Assembly: GCA_017427685.1 (NCBI GenBank)
Contig: JAFRSH010000052.1
Span: 124,001 to 188,000 of the forward strand
Length of the DNA: 64,000 nt
From: Lachnospiraceae bacterium
GTDB lineage: Bacteria; Bacillota; Clostridia; Lachnospirales; Lachnospiraceae
Direction of reading: 5' to 3'
Positions 27,164 to 35,370 of this stretch are shown here, piece by piece. Made by a program: the position numbers and the translations under genes. Every line of letters starts with the position of its first letter. The stretch's first letter is position 1. A model generated the notes under the pieces. It did not search any database and was not told the DNA's origin. It saw only the letters and a list, made by a program, of their open reading frames with translations.

Positions 27164-28039
27164 ATGTCTGAAAACACGATCAATAATTCATCAGAGAAAA
27201 GTGAGCTTTTACGCGGGTTTTGCACCGGTGAACGCGCACTTTTCCGCGCTCATGATCTGAAGATCAGCGAAACGCTGTTTGCCGACGGAGAATCACCTCT
27301 TAAGCACAGCAACAATATCGAGTTGTTCCACTCCACCTTCAGGTGGAAGTATCCGCTTTGGTATTCCAAGCACATTGTTATCAGGGACTGCGTCCTTGAA
27401 GATACGGCCAGGGCCGGCATCTGGTATACCGAGGATCTTGATGCCGACAGTGTTATCATCGCCGCACCCAAGAACTTCAGACGCAGCAGTAACATCAGAC
27501 TTAAGGATGTTACGTTTTATAACGCAGCCGAGACTCTGTGGGAGTGCTCCGACGTGACACTCGAGGGAGTGCGCGCGAAAGGCGATTATTTTGCCATGAA
27601 CAGCAGCAATCTTACGGTCAGGGATTTCGAGCTTGACGGCAATTACGGCTTTGACGGCTGCAGCAATCTTGTTATCGAGAACGGAAGGCTTCTCACCAAA
27701 GACGCTTTCTGGAACTGCAAGAATGTGACTGTCAGGAATTCTTATATCTGCGGTGAGTATCTCGGTTGGAACAGTGAGAACGTAACATTTGAGAATTGCT
27801 CGATAGAGAGCCTTCAAGGGCTTTGTTTCATCAAGAACCTCGTGATGAAGAACTGCAGGCTTATTAACACAACGCTTGCTTTCGAATACTCGGAGGTTGA
27901 CGCCGAGATAAAGGGTCATATCGACAGTATCAAGAACCCGGCATCCGGAACTATCAGGGCCGGTTCCATTGGCGAGATCATCATGGAAGAAGACATGGTC
28001 GACACAAAAGCCACGAAGATCATTTTGGAAGAGGATTAA
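27164..28039 (+). CDS. DUF3737-family right-handed beta-helix protein
   Basis: About 291 residues of short repeating units such as SNNIELFHSTF, SKHIVIRDCVL, CSDVTLEGVRA, SSNLTVRDFEL and CKNVTVRNSYI: an Asx/Ser-x-hydrophobic turn about every 20 residues, typical of a beta-helix. The set matches the DUF3737 family, with characteristic FCTGERALF and YPLWYSKH segments. Function is unknown; no signal peptide is present, so it is cytoplasmic. The frame is open from a GTG at 27116 overlapping the thiN stop; ATG 27164 just before the conserved region is preferred, with AAAGGA 17-24 bases upstream. It is directly followed by the MalY-like gene. Confidence 0.8.
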   Translation: MSENTINNSSEKSELLRGFCTGERALFRAHDLKISETLFADGESPLKHSNNIELFHSTFRWKYPLWYSKHIVIRDCVLEDTARAGIWYTEDLDADSVIIAAPKNFRRSSNIRLKDVTFYNAAETLWECSDVTLEGVRAKGDYFAMNSSNLTVRDFELDGNYGFDGCSNLVIENGRLLTKDAFWNCKNVTVRNSYICGEYLGWNSENVTFENCSIESLQGLCFIKNLVMKNCRLINTTLAFEYSEVDAEIKGHIDSIKNPASGTIRAGSIGEIIMEEDMVDTKATKIILEED

Positions 28040-28040
28040 C

Positions 28041-29219
28041 ATGAAATACGATTTTGATAAGAAAACGGACAGAACCGGCACGGGAAGCGTCAAATGGGAC
28101 TTTGCCGGAGACGCGCTCCCTATGTGGGTCGCCGACATGGATTTTGAATCTTTCCCGGGGATAAAAGAAGCGGTGCTGAAACGTGCCGGACACGGCATTT
28201 ACGGATACACATACGCCGAAAAGGAGTGGGGAGACGCGTACGCCAACTGGTGGAGGACGCGTCATTCGTTTGATTTCGACCCCAAACGGCTTGTATTCGT
28301 GACGGGTATCGTTCCTGTCATCTCCTCAGCAGTCAGGAAGCTCACCACGGTCGGAGAGAACGTCCTCATACAGACACCCGTTTACCCCGTCTTTTTCAAC
28401 TCGATCCTCAACAACGGCAGGACAGTTGTTGAGAACAAGCTTCTTTACGACAGTGAAACAGGACTCTTCTCGATCGACTGGGATGATCTTGAGAAGAAGC
28501 TTTCGGATCCGCAGACAACGCTTATGGTCCTCTGTAATCCGCAGAACCCCACAGGCAACATCTGGGACAGGGAGACGCTCTCAAGGATTGGAGAACTCTG
28601 TGAAAAGAACGGTGTTTGTGTCGTTTCCGACGAGATACACTGCGACATCACAGCACCCGGCAAGGAGTATGTTCCCTTCCTCTCGGCATCGGAGACGAAC
28701 AGGAGGATCGGTGTGGCGTGCATCTCGCCGACCAAGACATTCAATATTGCAGGCGTCCAGACCGCAGCCTTTCTGGCTTTGGATCCCAAGCTGCATCACA
28801 AGGTTTGGCGACAGGTCAATACGGACGAAGTAGCCGAAGGAAATTGCTTTTCTTACGATGCGGCGATCGCTGCGTTCACGCCCGAAGGAGCGGAATGGCT
28901 CGATGAACTCAGAGAATACCTGTGGGATAACAGGCGTTTTGCGGAAGAGTTTATACGCAATGATATAAGCGTTTTAAAGACCGTTCCCTCTGATGCTTCG
29001 TATCTTATGTGGGTGGACTGCTCCGGGATCACGGACGATAGCAACAGGCTTGTCGATGACCTCAAGAAGAAAGCGAAGGTGTTCTTTAACCCCGGAGCTG
29101 ATTTCGGTGGCTGCGGAAATTCGTTCATCAGGATCAATCTGGCGTGTCCGAGAGAGATGTTAAAAGAAGCCCTTGATAGACTCAAATCGGGTATTGAAAG
29201 CGTGTCAAATGAAAGGTAA
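28041..29219 (+). CDS. MalY/PatB-family PLP-dependent C-S lyase/aminotransferase
   Basis: A 392-residue fold-type I PLP enzyme, probably cleaving cystathionine or cysteine conjugates. Family marks: LPMWVADMDFESFPGI near residue 24, GHGIYGYTYAE near 50, NPQNPTGNIWDRETL near 166, VVSDEIHCDI near 194 and the Schiff-base Lys in ISPTKTFNIAG near 228. AGAGGA precedes the ATG. Some MalY-type proteins also act as regulators. Physiological substrate not determinable. Confidence 0.9.
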   Translation: MKYDFDKKTDRTGTGSVKWDFAGDALPMWVADMDFESFPGIKEAVLKRAGHGIYGYTYAEKEWGDAYANWWRTRHSFDFDPKRLVFVTGIVPVISSAVRKLTTVGENVLIQTPVYPVFFNSILNNGRTVVENKLLYDSETGLFSIDWDDLEKKLSDPQTTLMVLCNPQNPTGNIWDRETLSRIGELCEKNGVCVVSDEIHCDITAPGKEYVPFLSASETNRRIGVACISPTKTFNIAGVQTAAFLALDPKLHHKVWRQVNTDEVAEGNCFSYDAAIAAFTPEGAEWLDELREYLWDNRRFAEEFIRNDISVLKTVPSDASYLMWVDCSGITDDSNRLVDDLKKKAKVFFNPGADFGGCGNSFIRINLACPREMLKEALDRLKSGIESVSNER

Positions 29220-29227
29220 GTATTATT

Positions 29228-29920
29228 ATGTCTGCGAAGAGTTTGCTCGAAACAACATATAACACAAGAGATCTGGGAGGGCATAGAACAGCTGATGGTC
29301 GTATTACCCTGTTTGATCGTATATATAGAAGCGACAGGCAGGAGAACCCGAGTTCTAATGATATAGATACGCTCATCTCAAAGAGCATCAATACTATTAT
29401 AGACCTCAGGACCGATTGGGAGATCGAGCAAAAACCGAGCGGATTTGCAGGGCTTGAAGGGTTTGATTACCACAACTACTCAGTCCTTGAAGGAAGCGGT
29501 ATCCCCGACGCCGTTGAAGCGGTTCCGGGGAGTTATATCGATATCGCTTGCGAGAAGAATATGAAAGCTGTTTTTGAAACGATCGCGGGTTCAGAGGGCG
29601 GCGTTATGTACAACTGCGCAGCCGGAAAGGACCGTACCGGTGTTGTAACCGCGATACTTCTTATGCTGTGCGGAGTTCCCGACGATGAGATAATAGCGGA
29701 CTATATGGTCACTAAGGAGTGCAACAGGGAAAGGTTCGAACTTATCCATCAGAGGTGGCCTGAACTGAACATGGATATCGTTATTCCCAGGGAATCGTTT
29801 ATGGCGGATTTCCTGAAACTCTTTAAGGAGAGATTTGGAAGCGCCGAAGGGTATTTTAAAGGTATTGGGGTTTCGAAAGAAAATGTTGAAAAGATAAAAG
29901 AAAAGCTTTTATCATACTGA
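29228..29920 (+). CDS. Tyrosine-protein phosphatase, Y_phosphatase3-like
   Basis: A 230-residue protein of the IphP/Y_phosphatase3 type. The N-terminal TYNTRDLGGHRTADG motif and the catalytic P-loop YNCAAGKDRTGVVTAILL (C-x5-R, near residue 138) are intact. Members dephosphorylate phosphotyrosine or phosphoinositides. No kinase partner is nearby. The gene begins 8 bases after the MalY-like gene and precedes the lower-GC island. Confidence 0.87.
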   Translation: MSAKSLLETTYNTRDLGGHRTADGRITLFDRIYRSDRQENPSSNDIDTLISKSINTIIDLRTDWEIEQKPSGFAGLEGFDYHNYSVLEGSGIPDAVEAVPGSYIDIACEKNMKAVFETIAGSEGGVMYNCAAGKDRTGVVTAILLMLCGVPDDEIIADYMVTKECNRERFELIHQRWPELNMDIVIPRESFMADFLKLFKERFGSAEGYFKGIGVSKENVEKIKEKLLSY

Positions 29921-29944
29921 TTCGTAAAACCGGAGGACGGAGAT

Positions 29945-30598
29945 ATGGCAAAAATTTTTTTGTATCACGGCACTCCTAATAAAACAGTGGTGCCTACTTA
30001 TGGTCTCGGAGACGATAAGCATGATTACGGTCGTGGCTTATATTTAACCGAGGATTATGAATTAGCTAAGGAATGGGCAGTATGCAGACCTAACGAAAAA
30101 AACGGATGGGTTCATAAGTATGAGCTTGAGACCAACGGCTTGAAGATACTGGATTTTGAAAAACTGGGTGTTCTGTGCTGGCTCGCGGAGTTGATGAAAC
30201 ACAGGTCTGCTGCGGATTCGAGAAGATATCACATGCTGGCTGCACAGTTCATCAGAAAATATGGAGTAGACACATCCGGATATGATGTCATTAAAGGATG
30301 GCGTGCCAATGCGTCATACTTCTATATCGCAAGAGAATTTGTCAGAGATAATATTGACATTGATATTTTGGAAGAACTGCTCTTGCTTGGAGGCCTTGGC
30401 ATTCAGTATTGCATCAAGTCAGAGAAGGCATATTCTCAGCTGACGGAGATAGATGAGGAGCTTTCCGCGGTGGACTATGAGGTGTTTAATACCAAATACA
30501 ACGAGCGGGATTCTAAAGCCAGACAAAACATGAAAGATCTGGTGGATTCTGATGCTAACAAGGTTACAAAGGTGTTTAGCACTCTTGTTGGGAGGTGA
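29945..30598 (+). CDS. DUF3990-family protein (ADP-ribosyltransferase-like, putative toxin)
   Basis: A 217-residue protein opening with LYHGTPNKTVV and DYGRGLYLTEDYELAKEWA, the conserved blocks of DUF3990. The HGT and Y-L-T patterns plus QYCIKSEKAY near the C-terminus resemble the H-Y-E core of ADP-ribosyltransferases; that relation is inference. DUF3990 genes in Clostridia commonly sit with one or two small genes, as here, and have been suggested to be toxin-antitoxin modules. GGAGG precedes the start. The end carries the ribosome site of the next gene. Base composition is more A+T-rich than the genes to the left. Confidence 0.78.
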   Translation: MAKIFLYHGTPNKTVVPTYGLGDDKHDYGRGLYLTEDYELAKEWAVCRPNEKNGWVHKYELETNGLKILDFEKLGVLCWLAELMKHRSAADSRRYHMLAAQFIRKYGVDTSGYDVIKGWRANASYFYIAREFVRDNIDIDILEELLLLGGLGIQYCIKSEKAYSQLTEIDEELSAVDYEVFNTKYNERDSKARQNMKDLVDSDANKVTKVFSTLVGR

Positions 30599-30603
30599 TT
30601 TAT

Positions 30604-31020
30604 ATGCAGGCATATGCGGAAGCATATTTAAATGAAGTGGTCGAGAATCAGGGCAAGCTGTTTGACATGATCGCCCAGGATTATCCCGACAAAGATACCA
30701 AGGACTTTATCAATGCCTACATGCTCAGCAAGACGAGAAAGAGTATTGATGAAGCAAAAGCCTATGTCAATACGATGGGTGCCGGAGAACTGTTGAGGTA
30801 TTTCATGAGTACCGAGAATTATGCTTTGAAAACCGGCAAAGCTATTGAGGGTTTTGCTCCGGACTGGATGGGCGAGTTTTATGCATATTACCAGTGGTAT
30901 TACAATATACCCAGTGCAGAGATAATCAAGAAAATCCCTGTGGACTTTCTGATGAAGGCATATCACGGCCTTCATGATCTGGATCTTGACCTGGCGGTAA
31001 AAAAAGTGGGTGAAGTTTGA
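30604..31020 (+). CDS. DUF3990-partner small protein (possible antitoxin)
   Basis: A 138-residue mostly helical acidic protein (AYAEAYLNEVVENQGKLFDM at the N-terminus; EFYAYYQWYYNIPSAEIIKK and LMKAYHGLHDLD near the C-terminus). I recognise the arrangement, not a named domain: proteins of this kind follow DUF3990 genes and may relate to DUF3791. GGAGG sits at 30591-30595, inside the end of the DUF3990 gene. The ATG at 30604 is therefore the start, not the GTG at 30595. The overlap implies coupled expression. The antitoxin role is inferred from context only. Confidence 0.7.
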   Translation: MQAYAEAYLNEVVENQGKLFDMIAQDYPDKDTKDFINAYMLSKTRKSIDEAKAYVNTMGAGELLRYFMSTENYALKTGKAIEGFAPDWMGEFYAYYQWYYNIPSAEIIKKIPVDFLMKAYHGLHDLDLDLAVKKVGEV

Positions 31021-31464
31021 TGAAGGTGGTTTGACAAATAAAGAGTATTCTCCTCGTAACTGGCAGAATTGCTTCAATTATTCTCCTTTTGGATTCTGAT
31101 ATGAAGAATACCAAGTATGTTTTTAATTCAGAGGTAGATGAATGTGATCTCAAAAGAAGGTGTACGCTGATAAAGTATGTAGTCGCTCAAGTCGTTATTC
31201 AACACAGTGGAAATGATATAGACTGTGCTATTGCTGAAAAACGGCGCGTGTTGCTGGTGGCTATGAACTCCTGGATATTCCTTCACTGCCGCAGCGTGTG
31301 TGGACAGCGGATGAATGGTTGACGTAGACGGATATTACGTCACGCACGATGAAGATGGAGTTTGTCCGGCTATGTATACCGATATAGAGTCGTTATTCTT
31401 TTTGAATAACACTAGAATACAACCAGTAGATAACTTAAAAGGGGATGTTGCATGGATTATTTAA
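31021..31464 (+). pseudogene. Decayed coding remnants between two accessory genes
   Basis: This 430-base gap holds protein-like fragments in different frames. The frame from 31031 (LTNKEYSPRNWQNCFNYSPF) stops at 31099. The frame from 31253 (GGYELLDIPSLPQRVWTADE) stops at 31325. A shifted frame from 31315 (DGYYVTHDEDGVCPAMYTDI) runs into the next start. An ATG frame at 31089-31322 overlaps these. The two last pieces read as one protein broken by a frameshift near 31320. The family is not recognised; the remnant supports a history of insertion and decay. Confidence 0.4.
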
Positions 31465-32651
31465 GCCTTATAATAGATGCTTTGGGTTTTTTAGCAACTA
31501 TAATAATATTTCGATTAACTGTATTTAGAAGCGTTAAGGAGACAAAAGAACAAACCAGAAGGGAATGTGTTCGAGCTACGCTTACAGACTTTAATACTAT
31601 ACGTAGGACACATCAAGGATTTTATCAAAAGAATAGCCCTCAAAAAACAAATGAGAGTATGAAAGAATACTTGGCCGATTTAGAGCGATTTGCTGTTGGG
31701 TGCTCAAACAAGGCCTATGCAGTTGATATTGTAAATTCTATGAGCGGGGGGATGCTTGTAGGTCAATATGAGAAGCATTTCCGAAATTATATATTTGATA
31801 AGCGAAAAAATATGGGGATAAATGGGAATGTAAAGCCATGGAATCTGTATACGGAATTTGAAAAGATGATGGAAGAAATATATTTCCTTCGGAATCTTCA
31901 ATGGAGCACTCCATTTTTGCATACAGAAGAAGAAAAAGTGTTGGACTATTTTATAAATATGGAGATTAGTTCGTCAGATGAGGTTTTTAGAATGTTTGGC
32001 GGTTTGGACGATGTAATTGAGCGACATGGTAAGGGCAAAGAACGTTTTTTGTTAGTTTTAGGCAAAAGAAAAGATAGGTGTTTGATAGTTGCACATGCAG
32101 ATACCTTTTTTGATGAGAGTTATTTAAATGAGGTTAGAGAGCACAAACTCGGATTTAAAGAGGGGGTATATTATAGCGAAGTGGATAATTGTGGGATAGG
32201 TGCTGATGATCGGGCAGGTTGTGCTTTGTTGTGGTTATTACGCGAAAGCGGTCATTCTATTCTGGTCTTAGACGGAGAAGAAAAGGGTCAAGTAGGTGCG
32301 AATTACTTAAAAGAAAAGCATCCAGAAATACTTAAGATCATAAATGAACATTCATTTATGATTCAATTGGATCGAAAAGGAAAAACAGATTATAAATGTT
32401 ATAACCTTTCAGTGACAAAGAAATTCAAGAATTTTATTGAAAAATCTACAGGATATACTTTTACGACGGGGAAAGGAAAAACAGATATTTGTACTTTATG
32501 TACAGATGTGTGTGGCGTAAATCTAAGCATTGGATATGAAAACGAGCATAAATCCTCGGAAACGCTTGATTATAAGGCTTGGTTGAATACTTATCAGATT
32601 GTAAAGAATATGCTAAATAAGCCGCTCAAGAGATATCCCCTAAAAAAATAA
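31452..32651 (+). CDS. Membrane-anchored protein with DUF4760-like helices and an M20/M28-like metallopeptidase domain
   Basis: A 399-residue protein. Residues 1-25 form one membrane segment (LSLIIDALGFLATIIIF). Residues 30-165 are helical and resemble DUF4760-type regions (RATLTDFNTIRRTHQGFY). Residues 185-390 look like a zinc aminopeptidase: LIVAHADTFFDE (H-x-D), CGIGADDRAGCALLW (bridging Asp), LVLDGEEKGQVGANYL (Glu-Glu), MIQLDRKGKTD and a final His in YENEHKSSETLDY. All expected metal and catalytic residues appear present. The gene is markedly A+T-rich and lies among remnants, so it was probably acquired. Role unknown; defence or stress proteolysis is speculation. Confidence 0.65.
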   Translation: MDYLSLIIDALGFLATIIIFRLTVFRSVKETKEQTRRECVRATLTDFNTIRRTHQGFYQKNSPQKTNESMKEYLADLERFAVGCSNKAYAVDIVNSMSGGMLVGQYEKHFRNYIFDKRKNMGINGNVKPWNLYTEFEKMMEEIYFLRNLQWSTPFLHTEEEKVLDYFINMEISSSDEVFRMFGGLDDVIERHGKGKERFLLVLGKRKDRCLIVAHADTFFDESYLNEVREHKLGFKEGVYYSEVDNCGIGADDRAGCALLWLLRESGHSILVLDGEEKGQVGANYLKEKHPEILKIINEHSFMIQLDRKGKTDYKCYNLSVTKKFKNFIEKSTGYTFTTGKGKTDICTLCTDVCGVNLSIGYENEHKSSETLDYKAWLNTYQIVKNMLNKPLKRYPLKK

Positions 32652-32715
32652 AACTATTAAACATTCGGAAAAAGCGAGTTAACAAAAAAGATAAATATGA
32701 GAGGATGCATATGAA

Positions 32716-32880
32716 TTGTTGGAATCAATAGCCATTATTAGTGGTTCGCAAGATAGGTTAAAGAGAATTTTTATGAAAAAGATAGAAGGATGTAAAACGA
32801 TAGCAAGACCTTCATACTTTACTTATAATGGTGAATTACTTACAGCACTAGCTGAGAGAAGACAATGGAAGAATAATTAG
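32716..32880 (+). CDS. Possible small or truncated protein
   Basis: An open stretch ending at TAG 32880 encodes about 54 residues if started at TTG 32716 (ESIAIISGSQDRLKRIFMKK then CKTIARPSYFTYNGELLTAL), or 35 residues from ATG 32773. AGAGG is about 10 bases before the TTG. The text looks protein-like but no family is recognised and it may be the tail of a lost gene. It abuts the structured element that begins at 32892. Confidence 0.35.
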   Translation: MLESIAIISGSQDRLKRIFMKKIEGCKTIARPSYFTYNGELLTALAERRQWKNN

Positions 32881-32891
32881 GGTTTGATAAG

Positions 32892-33117
32892 GCGCGTCCG
32901 GCTGTATAAAAGCTGAACCGCATACGTAGGAGCCGTGCCGATTCACGAAGCTGCTTGACACCGATCGGGAGCGAGGCAAGGATGCCGAGCTAGCGTGTAC
33001 GAGCCATGGACGGCTCGTAAAGCGCGCCCCGAAAGCCATGAAGATGATTTCGGCAGCTTCGATTGAATCGTCGGCGACGGAGTCCTAAGGTTCAGGGTTT
33101 ATACAGTCGGGACGCGC
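32892..33117. ncRNA. Large structured RNA-like element closed by a 26-bp stem
   Basis: A GC-rich block inside A+T-rich surroundings. The closing stem pairs GCGCGTCC 32892-32899 with 33110-33117, GGCTGTATAAA 32900-32910 with 33098-33108 (one G-U, one bulge) and CTGAACC 32913-32919 with 33089-33095. Inside are a perfect 8-bp hairpin (TACGAGCC 32998-33005 with 33012-33019), a stem with tandem G/A pairs (AGC-GA-GGCA 32970-32978 with 32983-32991), CCGAT 32938-32942 with 32964-32968 and CCGAAA 33029-33034 with 33048-33053. The plan is a multibranched RNA of about 226 nt with no coding frame. Size and clostridial setting suggest testing against raiA RNA; strand and identity are unproven. Confidence 0.6.
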
Positions 33118-33391
33118 TATTAAATCAGATAGTGAGAAATCATTTGATGACATTCCTTGATAGATTTAAGAAGATTTAAAAGAAGGATAATTACTCCGAA
33201 ACGATTATCGGGACGGTCATGGAAAATGCGTCTGAAAGCCTTATTTTACTGCAATGTTAACTTCTCGGGACAATCTTCCAAGTCCCGTTGGTAGATTTAA
33301 TTGACATTACAAAATAAGCTTTTGGACGAGGACCGGGGCATGAGATCATCGTCCGGTCGGATATTTTTTGATATGATCAGGAGGAATTATA
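33118..33391 (+). promoter_or_regulatory. Leader region of the HTH gene with alternative hairpins
   Basis: No gene is seen here. A hairpin CGGGAC 33266-33271 with GTCCCG 33282-33287 is followed by TTGACA at 33301. Then come two mutually exclusive pairings: GGACGA 33324-33329 with TCGTCC 33349-33354, or GACCGG 33331-33336 with CCGGTC 33353-33358. The second is followed by ATATTTTTTG, a terminator form. This could be an attenuator or simply the terminator of the upstream element. GGAGG for the HTH gene follows at 33381-33385. Confidence 0.4.
33331..33369 (+). terminator. Candidate hairpin terminator
   Basis: GACCGG pairs with CCGGTC across a 16-base loop and is followed within a few bases by six consecutive T. 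It lies 23 bases before the HTH gene start. Confidence 0.45.
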
Positions 33392-34135
33392 ATGGTATTC
33401 AGTGAACAACTTATTTGCAGAAGAAAGCAGCTCGGTCTTTCTCAGGAACAGCTTGGGGACAGGATAGGCGTTACGAGACAGACGGTTTCAAAATGGGAGC
33501 TTGGGGAGACGACTCCCGATATGGACAAGCTCATACAGCTCTCTGACCTTTTCGGTGTCAGTATCGATGAACTCGTCGGTAAGGATGACGGCCCTTCCAA
33601 GCAGGAATCTGCGTGCCTCATGCAGCAGTACGGGAGGTATGAGTACAAGAGTAAAAGGACATTTAGAGGAATCCCGCTTGTGCATATATGCATTGGGCGC
33701 GGTATCTGCAGAGCAAAGGGGATCATCGCTATAGGTACGATAGCACAGGGAGCCGTAGCGATCGGACTGCTCTCGATGGGTCTCGTGTCGATCGGATGTG
33801 TGGGGATCGGACTGATCGCGATCGGTTGCCTCGCTCTGGGTATCCTTGCGGGATTCGGCTCGATAGCGACAGGTATCTTTGCATTCGGAGGGATCGCGGT
33901 CGGGATCGTCGCATTCGGCGGACTCGCGTACGGACAGTATTCGCTCGGCGGATGCGCTATAGCAAGTAAGATCGCCAAGGGCGGTTACGCGAGTGCCAAG
34001 ATCGCAATCGGAGACAAGGCCGACGGAGACATCATTTTCGATATACATAAGAACGGACAGTCCGAAGCGATCAAAAACGCCATTATTACGGAGTTCCCGA
34101 ACACCTGGAGGTTCATCGTGAATCTTTTCTCATGA
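33392..34135 (+). CDS. XRE-family HTH protein with glycine-rich IAIG repeats
   Basis: A 247-residue protein. The helix-turn-helix domain (QLGLSQEQLGDRIGVTRQTV, KWELGETTPDMDKLIQLSDL) spans residues 8-65. After a linker with YEYKSKRTFRGIPLVHICIG comes about 100 residues of five- or six-residue units of IAIG/VAIG/IAFG type (GIIAIGTIAQGAVAIG onward), ending in GDKADGDIIFDI. Similar proteins occur in Clostridia. Whether the repeat region inserts in the membrane or forms a solenoid is unknown. GGAGG at 33381-33385 supports the start. Confidence 0.8.
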   Translation: MVFSEQLICRRKQLGLSQEQLGDRIGVTRQTVSKWELGETTPDMDKLIQLSDLFGVSIDELVGKDDGPSKQESACLMQQYGRYEYKSKRTFRGIPLVHICIGRGICRAKGIIAIGTIAQGAVAIGLLSMGLVSIGCVGIGLIAIGCLALGILAGFGSIATGIFAFGGIAVGIVAFGGLAYGQYSLGGCAIASKIAKGGYASAKIAIGDKADGDIIFDIHKNGQSEAIKNAIITEFPNTWRFIVNLFS

Positions 34136-34169
34136 TGCCTCCTAAGTACTTATAATCAAGGAGTCAGAT

Positions 34170-35267
34170 TTGAAGATCATTCATTGTGCGGACATTCATT
34201 TGGACAGCGGACTTTCCTCCAACTTCGACAAAGAGAAGGCGCGTGAGAGGAAGGCAGAACTTCTGCGCACTTTTATACGCATGACGGAGTACGCGGCAGA
34301 GAACGGGGTGGATGCGGTGCTGATAGCCGGCGATCTTTTCGACCGTGATGCCGTTTCGGCCACATCACGTAATGCCGTTATCGGTGCGATTGAAGGCACT
34401 CCCGGGATCAACTACTACTATCTGCGGGGCAATCATGACCGAAAGGATGTTTTCGGCACACTTCCCTCGGTACCGGACAACCTTAATTTCTTCGGACCTT
34501 CATGGACTTCTTACAGTCTTTCGGACAAGGTGAAACTCTACGGTATGGAGTTTGACAGGGATAATGCCGCAAGCGCTTCGGATACACTCGTTACCGATCC
34601 TTCCGACATAAACATCGTTATGCTTCACGGACAGGAATCACCGTCCGCATCTGACAAGACCGAAGTCATCAATCTCAAATCCTTCAGAAACAGAAATATA
34701 GATTACATGGCTCTCGGGCATATACATTTCTACAAACAGGCACAGCTTGACGGACGAGGTGTCTATTGCTATCCCGGTTGTCTTGAGGGGCGCGGTTTTG
34801 ACGAGAGCGGAGATCACGGGTTCGTCGTTCTTGATATAGATGAGGAGACCGGCAGGATCGAGACCGGTTTTGAGAGCGTCGCCGCGAGACGGTTCGTAAA
34901 TGTTGAAACGGACATATCGGGACTCTCCGACACTTCGGGGATCATAAGAGCGATCTCGGAGAAGATCGAAGGATCGGGAGCGACGGCGGAGGACTGCGTC
35001 AGAGTCGTTCTGAAAGGCAAGACGGATATTGAAGCCGAAAAGGACGAGGCACTAATCGAGAAGACTTTTGAAGGCAAGTATTGCCTGTTCAGGCTGTATG
35101 ACGAGTCGTCTTTTGCGATCGATTACGAAAGCTACGCGGCGGACAAGTCTTTAAAGGGCGAGTTCATCCGTCTGATAAAGAATGATCCGTCCATCTCGGA
35201 AGATAAGAAAGCGGAGACTATCAGGTACGGGATACGGGCGCTGCTTGGAGAAGATATACTGGGCTGA
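34170..35267 (+). CDS. SbcD/YhaO-like DNA repair metallophosphoesterase
   Basis: A 365-residue Mre11/SbcD-type nuclease subunit. Metal-binding motifs are complete: HCADIHLDS (D-x-H) at residue 5, IAGDLFDRD near 52, LRGNHDRKD near 88, VMLHGQES near 151 and LGHIHFY near 185. The start is TTG with AAGGAG at 34158-34163. The next gene encodes the matching SMC-like ATPase, so the two are expected to form a nuclease-ATPase complex acting on DNA ends, by analogy with Bacillus YhaO/YhaN and SbcCD. Confidence 0.88.
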   Translation: MKIIHCADIHLDSGLSSNFDKEKARERKAELLRTFIRMTEYAAENGVDAVLIAGDLFDRDAVSATSRNAVIGAIEGTPGINYYYLRGNHDRKDVFGTLPSVPDNLNFFGPSWTSYSLSDKVKLYGMEFDRDNAASASDTLVTDPSDINIVMLHGQESPSASDKTEVINLKSFRNRNIDYMALGHIHFYKQAQLDGRGVYCYPGCLEGRGFDESGDHGFVVLDIDEETGRIETGFESVAARRFVNVETDISGLSDTSGIIRAISEKIEGSGATAEDCVRVVLKGKTDIEAEKDEALIEKTFEGKYCLFRLYDESSFAIDYESYAADKSLKGEFIRLIKNDPSISEDKKAETIRYGIRALLGEDILG

Positions 35268-35370
35268 GCAGGCCGGACAGATTTGAAATATACTGTGAGC
35301 CGTTTTTAAGAACGTGTTACGGTGACAGGACGCAGATACATAGTTTATGGTGACGCAGGAAGGTGACGCT

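Noticed and set aside
29945-33400. Prophage or insertion sequence in the A+T-rich island
   Set aside because: No integrase, transposase, phage gene or clear attachment site was found; only compositional shift and remnants support acquisition.
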